Notes: generated by a model not told the origin, from the sequence alone. DNA of 64,000 bases from Xanthostigma xanthostigma (GCA_963575645.1 OY754465.1:41938401-42002400), one strand, 5' to 3'; shown: positions 45,250 through 56,096, counted from the first letter of the stretch. A program made the numbers and translations.

Positions 45250-46390
45250 TTAATAATTTATTAGTTAAAAAACCACAAAGTAATTTGAAATCTAGAAGCA
45301 AAATCGATCAACTCCGACTTTCTGGAGAAATTTCACGACAAAGAAAACGTAGATTATTTTAGATTTGTATTGTTATTTGTATACGTGAATAATTAATATT
45401 GTAGCGTGGGCCAGGAGGATTCTAAAGTGAGCCAGGCCCACCTAGCTCCCCCTCTTGTTACGCTAATGCTAACTAGACAAATAAATTTCAGAAATAGAAA
45501 TCTAAGGGGCTATTGAAATTTGAAACATGTTACTTTGATGAAAGTTTTGTTCAAAAGCACTTGTCATAGATGGCAATTGAAACCGTAACAGTTAATTTCA
45601 TTACAGCTAAGTAAGAGGCGTAGCTTTCCTAAATTACAACTTGAAAGAAGAACCGTGATGTAAATTCAATATGTTTAATGTTGGTGTATCGTAAATTCTA
45701 GAAAAAAGGCGGAAATTAATAATACCTACTCTTTATTTCCTAGCAATTTTTTTACATATTAAATTATATAATTATTATCTAATTAATTTATTATTCCATT
45801 TCGACACGCCAAAGAGGGTGTTATGTTTAGCAATCTATATGTACGCAAGTTATTATTTTATGCTTTTATTTATCATTCACCTACGTCATTTTATTTGTTA
45901 ATTCTCTGATATCTCATGAACTGATTTTACTTATACAAACGTTGAAAGATTCCTTGATACTGCAAGGATGACAACTCAAAACTGTGAAAAAACCAGGGGT
46001 TTTAATACTTTTAATCTGGGTACCAATATGTTAGTCTCAGTTTTTTCGATGTGAATTGATAAAAGTTTTAATCCCGGGATAAGAATTTTTTCTGTAAAAG
46101 TGGTTACTACGTAATAAAACTGATCGTTTATATTAACTAACCATTATTTACTGAAAAAATATTAGTAGTTATCAAAATAGGGACACAACAAAAGTACTTT
46201 TAATTTATTATGACTAACTGTTTAGACTGAAAGACGGACAGACGAATGACAAACGTACAAATGGAGTCTCACTATAAGGATTCCGTTTTTTTGCCATATT
46301 GATACGGAATTCTAAAAAGTGTGTAAATATTTTTGGTAGAAGAAAACTTTCGATTGGTACTACTATTGCCAATCACATAAATTTAGTTCA
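45250..46390. other. Stretch without recognisable gene
   Basis: Nothing firm. 'gcgtgggcc...ggcccac' at 45405-45440 is a small inverted repeat; 46230-46320 is a decayed piece of the 'acggacagac...ggattccgtttttt' insect repeat. Confidence 0.4.
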
Positions 46391-46398
46391 AAGCTGGT

Positions 46399-47077
46399 AT
46401 GGAAGTGCCATCACTCAATGACCTGGGAACTAAGAACAAAGTACTATGTTTAATGTGGGTACCAGGTCATGAAGGAATCTGGGGCAATGAAATGGCGGAT
46501 AGCCTTGCTCGACAAGGAGCCTCTGCGAAGTTCATTGGAACAGAACCGGTTTGCGGAATTACTTACACGAATATTCAACAAACTGTCAAAAGCTGGACCC
46601 GCAATCAGCAAACCACTGACTAGAGCTTGAATCCAGGAAACTCACATGGGAAAAGAATGTTTCCGGGCCCTTCAAACAGGCTTACAGAGGACTTGATCAA
46701 ACTCAGTAGACCTAAACTCAGGTAAGTGGTTGGGCTCTTAACCGGTCGTGCACCCCTGAGAAAACATCTACACACGATGGGGATACGTCAGGAATCGACA
46801 CAATGTAGATATTGCGAAATGGAGGACGAAACAGCCAACCATCTACTGTTCGAATGCGAGGCTCTAGCCTACAGGAGAACAACCATCTTTGGATACATTG
46901 ATGAGAGTGGAATAATTCCTCAGGACAATCTAGTCACCAACCTTCTGGAGTTCATGAGAAGATCCAAAATATTGGAGGACTAGATCCAGATCAAGGGGGA
47001 GCCCAAAAATTCTTCTAGGATGACGTGCATAACGGGCTATTAAGCCATAACCCCTGATTTATTCATTCATTCATTCA
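46399..47077 (+). pseudogene. LINE 3' fragment: RNase H end, zinc knuckle and ATTC tail
   Basis: The frame from 46399 gives the end of an RNase H domain ('WVPGHEGIWGNEMAD' at residues 20-34 of the 74-codon ORF). After a frameshift and an in-frame TAA at 46723, the frame goes on as 'VVGLLTGRAPLRKHLHTMGI', then a CX2CX8HX4C knuckle (Cys27, Cys30, His39, Cys44 counted from 46726) and stops at 46983. A short 3' UTR ends in repeated ATTC units (47060-47077). This differs from the LINE at 382-1270: no A tail and a different knuckle. Truncated at 5' and broken, hence inactive. I/R1-like group by RNase H and knuckle. Confidence 0.85.
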
Positions 47078-47426
47078 CTATTGTCAATATAGATATAATT
47101 GAAGCTTGGTTCGATGAACTCAAGGTACGAGTCGATAATTAGTTGATATTACCTATTCCCTATAGTTGTTAGCAAGCTGTAGGTAACACGTTATGTGAGG
47201 ATGTGATTATTATACAAATATTCATCGACAGTTAATTTGAAGCAGGAAATGGCAGCTGATGTGATTGCTATTTAAAGAAACAAAGGTATAGTAGCAATGG
47301 CGCCGATTTTTAGCAAATCCCGTGGGTGCTCATTTAATGACTCGTTTACGAAACCTGAAAAGTGCGAGATTTTAAAAGAGTCTAAGGATCAGACCGCGAG
47401 CCCTGAAAATACACAACATTGATTAG
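47078..47426. other. Stretch without recognisable gene
   Basis: Nothing supported. Confidence 0.4.
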
Positions 47427-47965
47427 CGTGTCCCATTTTAAACTTTATTCTTAATTTTCTCACAAGGGATGAGGTATAGAAAAAACATTTCTCACATGAA
47501 AGTTGTTTAATATCAAGGAGGTCGAAAAGTTACCTAAGTGAATTTTCGATTGACGCCGCCAAATACGAGATACGAATGACAACTTCGGTTTTTTAATGGA
47601 AATCCATGTTTTTACCTGGAGGAAATGATTTTACATTTTTTACAATAACATGGAGGTAAATTAGAACAATTTCTCCAGGATCAAACATGGATCACAAATG
47701 ACCATAGCGGAAAAAATGGGGGCAAAAAAGTGGTCCCAACATTATTGATAGCACTTCCTCTTCTCTTTGTTATGAGCCAGTAAAAATGTTCCATTTAAAA
47801 AACGCAGTTGTCATTCATATCTCGAAGGTAGTGCCATCTATCGAAAATTCATTTAAGGAGCTTTTTGAGCTCCTTGATATTAAACAATTTGCGTTTGTGA
47901 AATGTTTTTCTATACTTCATCCTTTGTGAGAAAATTTAGAATTATGTATAAAATGAGACACCGTG
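47427..47965. mobile_element. Fold-back element, about 540 bp
   Basis: Arms of about 200 bases (47427-47625 and 47770-47965) are inverted copies with mismatches: 'ttttctcacaagggatgagg' with 'catcctttgtgagaaaat', 'tgtttaatatcaaggag' with 'ctccttgatattaaaca', 'gaatgacaactt' with 'agttgtcattc'. It ends only 22 bases before the Ginger-like element. Confidence 0.75.
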
Positions 47966-48031
47966 TATGGTCGATATTTAGTATATCTGTTACGGTCTAT
48001 ACCCGAATTCGGTCAATGACCGAAATAAATG

Positions 48032-48186
48032 CGCAAAACTAGTTTTGACCGACGAATTTTGCCCAAACCCGAAATCTTACATTTAAACAGGTATTGAGTG
48101 TTATAAAATGAGCAAAACCAGTTTTGCGCATTTTCAATTAGACAAAACTAGTTTTGTCCATTTCTGAACGGACAATACTAGTATAA
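48032..48186. repeat. ACTAGT palindrome array in left terminal repeat
   Basis: Four palindromic words spaced through the repeat: 'gcgcaaaactagttttgacc' (48031-48050), 'gagcaaaaccagttttgcgc', 'gacaaaactagttttgtcc' and 'gacaatactagtata'. The right repeat has four partners. They may be transposase-binding sites. Confidence 0.7.
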
Positions 48187-48358
48187 CATCGGAATCTTCT
48201 TTGCGTTTTTTAATTAACTTTTCCACATCAACGATACTTATTATATCAAAGTGATTTATTCTTCGGTATTGTTTAGCAGACAGAGGTTTTAATTCAGCTT
48301 TCAATAAATTTGCTTTTTTAACCTCACTTAGTGTAGTAAGGTAATTATGTTTCGTCAT
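48187..48358 (-). pseudogene. N-terminal piece of Ginger/KRBA2-like integrase transposase
   Basis: From ATG at 48358 the frame reads 57 codons of unique sequence with 'LSEVKKANLL' and 'QYRRINHFDIISIVDVEKLI', followed by 'KKRKEDSD', before entering the terminal repeat at 48187 and stopping at 48134. The order (…EVKxA… QYRxxxxFDIxxIxxVEKLI…) is that of the segment preceding the zinc finger and integrase core in Ginger2 and KRBA2-like proteins. The HHCC finger and the DDE catalytic core are absent, so no catalysis is possible. The frame has no internal stop. Assignment is from memory of family pattern and should be tested. Confidence 0.5.
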
Positions 48359-48548
48359 AAAATTATGTTTCAGAAGCCCCCAATAGCCGAACTAGTTGAG
48401 ACTCGAATTCACCTTGCATTTTTACTTAATTATTACACTGAATATCCCACCATTATATTAATTATATCATTCAGGAGAACAATTCAATAGGTAAACAAGA
48501 ACATAACCCTACTTTTATTCGGGTTCGGACGTTGATTGAATGAAACAA

Positions 48549-48705
48549 GCAGAACTAGTATTGTCCGTTCAGAAATAGACAGAACTAGTTTTGTCCAACT
48601 GAAAATGCGCAAAACTAGTATTGCTCATTTTACAACACTCAATACCTGTTTAAATGTAAGATTTCGGGTTTGAGCAATATTCGTTGGTCAAAACTAGTTT
48701 TGCGC
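48549..48705. repeat. ACTAGT palindrome array in right terminal repeat
   Basis: Four words mirror the left array: 'gcagaactagtattgtccg', 'gacagaactagttttgtcc', 'gcgcaaaactagtattgctc' and 'gtcaaaactagttttgcgc'. Confidence 0.7.
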
Positions 48706-48752
48706 ATTTACTTCGGTCATTGATCGAATTCGGGTATAGAACGTAACATATC

Positions 48753-50083
48753 TACCATTAAAACTGGTTGAACAGCAATAGACTACGGTAGCTGAGAGGT
48801 ACTGCGGCTGTCTCGTACATAGAAGGTAGCTATGAAGCCGCGAATAAAAACTATCATTAGTAGGAAAAGTAGTAAAATAAACATTAGATTACGTTCTAGG
48901 TAGTAGGTGTAATAGCTTACCTCAATAAAAGAACCAGTAACCAATCATTATAATTTCGAAGAAAAATGTATAATGTACGCCGTACGGGTTAACGATTTCT
49001 TTTAAATTATTTATATAAATAATTATCTGTTTACCTTTCGAGTTTTTTCATTCAAAGGAAATCAATTTCATTTTCCTAGAATCCCGAATTTATCTTTTCA
49101 CATAAATCAATTATCCATAAACCTAAACAGTCGCACATACACAGATAAAATATAAACATGTGCAGTGTATGTGTACGTATACATTTGTGTGTTTTATGTA
49201 CAAAGCCATAATCCTCAATGAAACGGGCTACGCAAAGGCCAATGGTAACTGAAACGATTACACAGTATCAATGCTTCAGAGAAGATTCTCGACGAATATC
49301 CGAACCGTAAAGATGAAGAGCTCCAGTTCCAACTCCAGTATAATATGCTGAATGCCGTCTATCTGTGACCGCCTCTATCTGTGGATACAGTATGCCTCAA
49401 TAGGAACTTACTCTCAACAACATTTCCGGGACTTGAGGATAACCGAGCATTTATTACAAGCCCGTAGCTCCTAGGTTCTAATATGAGAACCAGTAGATAT
49501 ATTTAATTTATTATTACAAATTAATGTCAAATTAATGGGGCTAGATTCAGTGTCATTACATTAAATACTCCATTCCTTTTCAAGAAAAAAAGTGAACAAA
49601 TATAGTTGCGGTATCGTGTCGGTATCACGGTATCATCTCATTAATGACCATACCATTTTGCTTTACACAAAAATCTCGTCTAGTATCGTTCAAACATGGA
49701 TTTTTGGCAAAAGAAATTATTACCAAATCAATAACATCTCTTCTGAAGCACTTGTCGTCGCAATAGCATTTAACCCGTGCATTACTACTGGTATGCTTCA
49801 TGAAATTGTAATGTTAATTGTTTACGTGGAAGAATACAAATCTTGCGTCTATCCTGGAACACGCTATATAAGACGTATACATCGGTTTCAATGACCCTTC
49901 ATCTATAAAATGCTTTCGTATATACGGTGTAGATATCCAACGTTGATTCGATTGCATCCAAGTACACTTCGTACAATGTACTAGTTACGGTATTACATAC
50001 ACACACACTTACATAATATTATAGTATAGCTATGTGAGATATATTAAAAATTGAACACTCCGCGTGGCTAGCTGACTGATTAC
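48753..50083. other. Stretch without recognisable gene
   Basis: About 1.3 kb. The 100-codon ORF at 49592-49894 has no motif and AT-rich codon use. 49200-49480 is somewhat GC-richer than the surroundings but gives no recognisable protein. Confidence 0.4.
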
Positions 50084-50284
50084 ATGTTTCTGTACAACGT
50101 TAATATACGTTTGGCAAATGATATTCGACCTCGTCGAAATTTAATGGAGGAAATAATTCTATTTATCCAAGTGTGTAGGCTTTCACGGTCGTCGTTGTTC
50201 CAAATTTTCTTAGTTTTCGGGCTTGTAAGCCGTGATCCAATGGTATTTCTACCTGACGTTTTGTCTTTCAATGGTAGAATAATT

Positions 50285-50700
50285 GCAGCCACCCCAAAGA
50301 AGGCAAAACAAGAAGCCCAAGTAGGAAGAGCGTATCTACAATACGAGTATATCAAGAAACAACGGATCGCATCGATAAACTTTTGGAGAAGCACAACAAA
50401 TCTACAAGTCAACAAAAAAACATTTAGGAGTTCCTAAGATCTGGCTACGATACAAAAGACAAAATGATAATAATTGTAACAACAAAACGGAGCGTAAAAC
50501 ACGTATAACAGGGAACAAGAAAACTGGACTGGGACACAAAAAAATCTGCAGTAGCTGAACACACATTGACGCTGGACAACTACACGATCTTTGAAAAAAA
50601 AAACAAGTTGTACATATACAGAATACCAACTTACTATCTGCGCATATACCAGGAAGCTGTAAAAGTACAACAATGCATAGAATTTCAACCGAAAGGATAA
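50285..50700 (+). pseudogene. Decayed Penelope-like element: GIY-YIG endonuclease region
   Basis: Across three frames the sequence follows the C-terminal half of Penelope-like retroelement proteins: 'TDRIDKLLEKHN' (50362-50397), 'GVPKI' (50427-50441, for GVYKI), 'KTRIT' (50496-50510, for the TRIxEH helix), 'GLGHKK' and then after a frameshift 'KSAVAEH' (50542-50562), ending with 'YLRIYQEAVKVQ' before a stop. In intact elements this region holds a GIY-YIG nuclease that nicks the target for reverse transcription. The key GIY and YIG words themselves are eroded. At least two frameshifts and several changes make it dead. The reverse transcriptase part is not visible upstream. Confidence 0.55.
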
Positions 50701-50990
50701 AGGCCAAAATCTAAGTAGAACCTGAACGATGTACAAAACCATTGCGTGAACGACCAACCACATAAGGGAGCACTACGGCCCAACAGAAAGCATATTTATA
50801 CTCAGCATAAAAGAAGGGAGGATACCACTCATCGACAATTTTACTTGTGGACGGTCAATGAGATCACTTCGCCCGCTGACACATCGTCTTTGAAAATGTT
50901 TACCTCAATTGCAGACGAAAGGTCAGGTGAACATACCATTGGCCCAGGACCTATACAAACTAGAAAGATATAGAATTATTATAATTGTGT

Positions 50991-51051
50991 ATAAGATGAA
51001 GGAAGGTTTTGGTTATTGTATGATCCTCAACCAAAACCTTCCTTCATCTTA
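50991..51051. repeat. Hairpin with perfect 23-bp arms
   Basis: 'aagatgaaggaaggttttgg' pairs with 'ccaaaaccttccttcatctt' around a 14-base loop, just after the Penelope-like remnant and its 3' flank. Confidence 0.75.
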
Positions 51052-51187
51052 ACATTCTATTGGATCAACACTGGTTTATACTGAAGTAATTGTGTATATT
51101 ACTATAAAGATTGAATTCACCAGTTTTATTATTTTTTTATTTGGAGATCTTTCAAAATTATCATCAAGTTTTATATTTCCTTTATTA

Positions 51188-51480
51188 CTATTCCAACACC
51201 ACAAGTGGGAATGGTACCTACTAATTTTCGTCAAAATTCACATTTCCGAATTTTACAATATGTTTTCGTTTAGAGGTTTCCCGAATCCAAAAAACATATT
51301 TTTGGAAAAAAAAACTATGCGTCTGTTTGTGTATGAACACATAAGCGGATTGAAACCAAATTTTGGGTGCATGTTTGACATGCAAATATGAACAGCCCTA
51401 TTGTTTTTGGAGAAAATCGCCGCATCCGCAGAAGAGATATATGCTATAACGTTTTTTTTATATAATAATGATATACTTTC
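51188..51480 (+). mobile_element. Family M element copy 9 (left half only)
   Basis: Begins 'ctattccaacaccacaagtg' with the hairpin partner 'gtgggaatggta', continues to 'gaagagatatatgctataac' and stops. The 99-codon ORF at 51092-51391 enters from outside and is not meaningful. Confidence 0.75.
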
Positions 51481-51834
51481 TACAGTAGATACACAGTTTT
51501 ACTATACGTCTACTTTCAGAATGCAAGCTCATATTGATAATGTAAAAAGCTAGTAGAATAATATAGGAACAGAACCGGTGCAATTGCATATAATTTTTAT
51601 TAACTTCAATCATATAAAATGAAAAATAAGATAATAAAACATTTTTAATTTATGAGATATTAAAAAATATTGCTGTTTTAGATACCATTTTTCTCATCTG
51701 TTGGATTTGTTTTTATTTCAGCAAGTAAAGCAAAAAACTGTGTCTGGAGTAAATATTTAAAATAATGTAATTACAGCTTTGCTTGGCTTTATGACAATAA
51801 AGAGAAAAATAAAAAATCAGGGAGAAAAAAAATT

Positions 51835-52021
51835 ATAACTTTAAAGTGTAGCTACTGTTTATTACTACATTGATTAGTCCGCCGCGATAGTGGAAAGATT
51901 CGGGGTTCGTATTCCGGCGGTGACATTGTTTGAGAAGTAATTTTTTCTAATATAGCGATGTAACAATGGGTGTTTCTTAACAATGTAGTAATAAGCAGTA
52001 GGCTCTACACTTTAAAGTTAT
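51835..52021. mobile_element. MITE with 40-bp ends enclosing a tRNA-like B box
   Basis: Ends 51835-51872 and 51981-52021 are inverted copies ('actttaaagtgtagctact' with 'agtaggctctacactttaaa'). The interior carries 'cggggttcgtattccggcgg' (51902-51920), like the T arm and B box of a tRNA, following 'ccgcgatagtgg' (weak A box). No full tRNA can be folded. Confidence 0.6.
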
Positions 52022-52920
52022 TAAAGAGTTGTGCGGAACTATACCGTAAGAATTTTACATATAGAAAAATTATAGTTACATTATAGAATATAAATAGAAA
52101 ACTTTAAAAAAAATCAGAGCCGTCGTGGGTCGCCTGGCAGCTATGAAACAAACATTATACCTCACTGATACGGTATGCCTGGAATTAGAGGCATGTTGGT
52201 CATTTTTCAAAAAAACGAAATCATTTAATTTAAATTTTATTGGTTTAGTGGCAGATATTTTCAGAGCTTTGTTATGAACGCGTTTATAAAAAAGAAAACC
52301 CTTTAATTAAATGGAACTATCAGGAAAAAATCCAATTTTTAAGAGTAACTTGTAAGACAAATAAAATCCTTTCATGCCAGCTCTGTGTTACTATAACAGG
52401 TACATAGTCGTTTATCTGTGATCACTGATCACGTAATGACTTTAGTAGAAAGGGTCAATTATTGTTACTCGAACCAAACTCAGTAATTTGTATTTGTATT
52501 TTGTGTCGGTATAGCTCCGTGGTTATAGTTCATTTACTGTTAATATAATATATAACTTCAAATACAATAAAGAAATAGTTTGTTGCTGTGCATTACAGAC
52601 GCTCGATAAGTAATATCATTTGCGTCTAATAAATAAAATTGTTTTTTTTTTATTACTGTACACCGTTCATTAACTAATAGGTTAACTTAATGTTTTTGTG
52701 ACAAGAAAGCATATTCACTTAGATATCTATAGAGACAAGGCAAAGTTGAGTATATCAGAATTTAATAACTTAAAAAATAGTAATATATTTGTCCATTGTC
52801 CGCAGCAACGAATAAATATAAACAAGTCACAAAACGTCGAACGGAACAGTGCTACGTTCATAAACATTTTTTAACCGACGAAAAACAAAAACGGAGGAGG
52901 TTCTCAAGTCGACGCGTATA
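52022..52920. other. Stretch without recognisable gene
   Basis: Nothing supported, apart from a T-rich run starting at 52920. Confidence 0.4.
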
Positions 52921-53283
52921 TTTTTTTTTTTTTTTTTTATTTTTTTTTTTTTATGTATGACCACGCATAACTTTTTACAGAGTAGTCCGATTTTGATAAT
53001 TATTTTTCTGTTTGAAAGGGTATACCCCGAAGTTGGTCCCATATAAATTTGGTAAAAAAATTCCAACCCTAAGGGTAGGAAAACAGGGGATGATTGATTG
53101 TTTACTCACTGATTGTACTGTATGACCACACATAACTTTTTACAGAGTAGTCCGATTTTGATAATTATTTTTTTATTGGATAGGGTATACCTCGGGTTGG
53201 TCTCATATAAATTTGGAAAAAAAATTCCTACCCTAAGGGTGGGAAAATAGGGGTGATTTATTGTTCACTCACAGATTTTCATG
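52921..53283. repeat. Tandem repeat, two units of about 165 bp after a poly(T) run
   Basis: Units start 'tgtatgaccac' at 52954 and 53119 and share 'taactttttacagagtagtc', 'ccgattttgataattattt' and 'ccctaagggt'. The 79-codon ORF here is on the opposite strand and incidental. Confidence 0.8.
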
Positions 53284-53334
53284 CTGAGTTGTGTATTACA
53301 ATTATAAATTATATAGCCACAAAAAATTATAAAA

Positions 53335-53709
53335 TAAAAACTTTTTAACAAAAAAATTAAACCGCCGAAAAACTGAAAAGCAAAAAATAATAAATCTTTT
53401 TATTTAACTAAGTTCTATTTAAGTAGTTGAACGTATGTGACAACTAGTATATCTAAGTAATTTTGAGTCGGCGTCAAACAACCGATGAACAAAGATCACT
53501 AAAAGAAATAACCAAATCAAATTAGAGAACTCTCGTGAACTCTCAGAGATTTCCGGCGAAGGATTGTTGACGCCGACTCAAAATTACTTAGATATACTAG
53601 TTGTCACATACGTTCAACTACTTAAATAGAACTTAGTTAAATAAAAAGATTTATTATTTTTTGCTTTTCAGTTTTTCGGCGGTTTAATTTTTTTGTTAAA
53701 AAGTTTTTA
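53335..53709. mobile_element. Fold-back element with nearly perfect 143-bp arms
   Basis: Arms 53335-53477 and 53567-53709 match with almost no differences (from 'taaaaactttttaac' to 'gagtcggcgtcaa'). The 90-base centre is unique. This is one of the youngest-looking inverted repeats in the window. Confidence 0.85.
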
Positions 53710-54335
53710 ATTCGAAAAAAACAGAAAACGATTCGGTGCCCCCGAAGTGGCTGCCGAGTTTTTTATGATTTAAAATTTTTCAGTGGTGACTAAGTTTTAC
53801 TCAACTGGTCGCTCTCGACCCTCATGTACATAGGTTTTAATCCAAGAGAGGCCGTACCTATTAGCTTTAATCCAATAGAGAATATTCATATTCGTTTTTG
53901 ACCCAACAGAGAATATTCCTGTTAGCTTTTTGTTGCAAGCCGTTTTGAAATATATATATATATTTTTAATTTCACGTAGACCCTGTGAAGATATAAATCA
54001 TATAAGTATGTTATGGCAGCATTTCGACAAAAAATCTAAACTGAAAATAATCATTTACTATTTATCTGTAAATTCTCAAGATCTAAAAAAATCTATTCTT
54101 TCCACTAGGTAAAAGGAAAATAATAATGATTTTAGTTTTATTGGTTCAGTCTTAGGGAAAGCATGTCATCATCTCCGCTTAATTTGATTGAGACAAAAAA
54201 TTAAAAGTTCGAAAATAAAGAATTTAGGCATTAAGGAAAAACATTATGAGAAATATCTAACCATTAGAGGTTTTATTTAAAAAATATTACTGTAATTATA
54301 ATGAATTTTTCACTTATTTCCGTATTGAGACACTA
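53710..54335. other. Stretch without recognisable gene
   Basis: 53830-53930 has three near-repeats of 'atccaatagagaatattc' type words. Otherwise nothing supported. Confidence 0.4.
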
Positions 54336-54412
54336 AGGGTAAGGCCATATGAAGAGCGTTTAACGCGCGTTGGGCCAACGCGCGTTGAACGCTCTTCATG
54401 TGACCTTACCCT
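54336..54412. repeat. Hairpin left of MITE (36-bp arms, 5-base loop)
   Basis: Arms 54336-54371 and 54377-54412 pair with three mismatches around 'gggcc'; inner words 'taacgcgcgtt' and 'aacgcgcgtt' are CpG-rich. Directly abuts the MITE that follows. Confidence 0.8.
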
Positions 54413-54754
54413 TTTGGCAGTCTTAACCGCACGGGTAAAACTGTACAGGTAAACACGAACAACGACCATATCCATACACTAGGCGTTGTTTCGTTCAGTT
54501 TTTCTGAAGTCGTGGCATCATTTGATCTGCTTTGATGGATCCTACAACGTTACTGCAGAGTCGAACAAAACCCGTCCTTTTTAACTGCGTCGTCACACAC
54601 ACGGGCCGACTTGAACGACACGTTTAAAACGGACCGGACGGTTTAAATCAAGCAGCAGGAGATATTTTTGAACGCCGGTAAGAAGGACGGTTTTTGGCCA
54701 CACACCGACCGTTTTACCCGTACAGTTTTACCCGTGCGGTTAAAACTGTCAAAA
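54412..54754. mobile_element. 343-bp MITE between two hairpins
   Basis: Ends 'ttttggcagtcttaaccgca' and inverted 'tgcggttaaaactgtcaaaa' extend to 35 bases with three differences, continuing through 'cgggtaaaactgtac'. The interior has further 'accgtcc/ggacggt' words. No ORF. Confidence 0.8.
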
Positions 54755-54801
54755 AAGAACGAGGTGTATGGAAGGCCCCCATACACCTCGTTCTTTTTTG
54801 A
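54749..54801. repeat. Hairpin right of MITE (perfect 23-bp arms)
   Basis: 'aaaaaagaacgaggtgtatgg' opens and its exact inverse closes around the 7-base loop 'aaggccc'. Its first bases overlap the MITE end. Confidence 0.8.
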
Positions 54802-56096
54802 AAACTTGATAACTGCGTACTCATTTTATATAAACATTTTTTAGCATAACTTCCGCCCACTTTTGATAACTATACTTGGAATGCAACGTTGTCACGGCAT
54901 CTTCTATGATGTGGCATGGACTCATAATATGTAAAATAATATGTGTTGGTGCATAACAAACAGTACCGGGGTAAAAGTTTTGGGTACCCTATCTTATAGT
55001 ACATGCGACAAGGGATATACTTTTGCCTGCGATTGCATCTCCCAAACTTAAACTTGCAAATGACTCAATGTTTGAAATGGGGTAGATACTAGTTTTACTA
55101 CCTCAAAACGTAAAAAAGTTGTATTTCGCATGTCGTCTGTTCATGTGTGAACATGCCCGGTGTATGTGGAAATTTCTATCGCAGAAGAAATTTTGAACTT
55201 CTGCAAGAGATAGACATAATATGCTATTGCGGACTTTTCTGTAGACCTTTTTAACACCTACAATTCTGTAGTACATTAATTTGATGTATCTCTTATAGTT
55301 TCATCAGCGCAAGTCACGTAAAAGCTCAAAAGACGTCTTTTTTGGTGACAAATCGCTACTATATTAAAAATTAATTTGAATGTCTTATAAATCTTAACCT
55401 TCCGGAAGAAATGATGGTGATAACCGCATTAAAATCCATTGTGTAGTTTTGAAGAACTAAGCTAAGACACAGCCACACATGAATATCGACTTTGATTTAT
55501 AATAAGTATTTAGAGAAGATTAGAGATAGATGCTAAGGTGCCTAAATGGACTTAGTAGGCTGCACAAAAACGTCACAAGCTTTACGAACGCCGAAAGAGC
55601 GATTTGTCCCTTCGGGAAATTCACAAAACGGGCTTAAGGAAGTTTAACTTCAAAATTCGTGTTAAGGTATAGCTGATCAAAAATTCGACATACGTAATTT
55701 CACCTTACGGCCACAGTTGTGGTCTAAAAGGGTGAAACGGCGTTCGATGCGTTCATACACCTACGTTCTACCCATCTATCTACTGTCGGTGAAAGGGCGA
55801 GCAATGGCGCAAATACGTCACAATATAGCAGGGATGGGACGGGGTAGATTTCTAGTGAACATGATATATTACAATAATGTTATTGCAAGAGGATAAATTA
55901 TTACATTCAGTGAATTGATTTATTTATTATTCTTAAACTGCGTATAACTGGGACCTTTTTCAGGATCGTATTAGGAAAGCTAGCGTTTGTGCTTATATTT
56001 CCCTACAAGTCGAAGCAGTCGCCGCATGCGATTGGAGAACCTAAACACGTATGTACATATGTGCTTACAAGAGCTTAATTATTGTGACTGAACTAA
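54802..56096. other. Stretch without recognisable gene
   Basis: About 1.3 kb. 55560-55860 is GC-richer than average but gives no recognisable frame. Nothing supported. Confidence 0.4.

Larger units (their letters stand above)
47988..48748. mobile_element. Ginger-like DNA transposon, 761 bp, with TATC target duplication
   Basis: Terminal repeats of about 200 bases begin 'TGTTACGGTCTATACCCG' on the left and the matching 'TGTTACGTTCTATACCCG' read inward on the right. The 4-base duplication TATC flanks it (47984-47987 and 48749-48752). TGTNR ends, terminal repeats of 40-270 bases and 4-5 base duplications are known for Ginger elements, cut-and-paste transposons whose transposase resembles LTR-retrotransposon integrase. 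Between the repeats lies the start of such a protein on the minus strand. Arms differ at only a few percent, so it is fairly recent. It needs a transposase from elsewhere. Confidence 0.7.

Noticed and set aside
45404..45470. LTR start 'tgtagcgtgggccagg'
   Set aside because: No second LTR, primer-binding site or retroviral-type frame is visible nearby.
49592..49894. 100-codon ORF as host gene
   Set aside because: No motif, AT-driven amino-acid composition, no splice or polyadenylation context.
50080..50437. Overlapping ORFs of 111 and 117 codons on opposite strands
   Set aside because: They overlap the decayed Penelope-like region, where the supported reading needs three plus-strand frames. 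Neither ORF as such follows a known protein.
52953..53283. CRISPR array or satellite start
   Set aside because: Only two 165-bp units without spacers, so a local tandem duplication.
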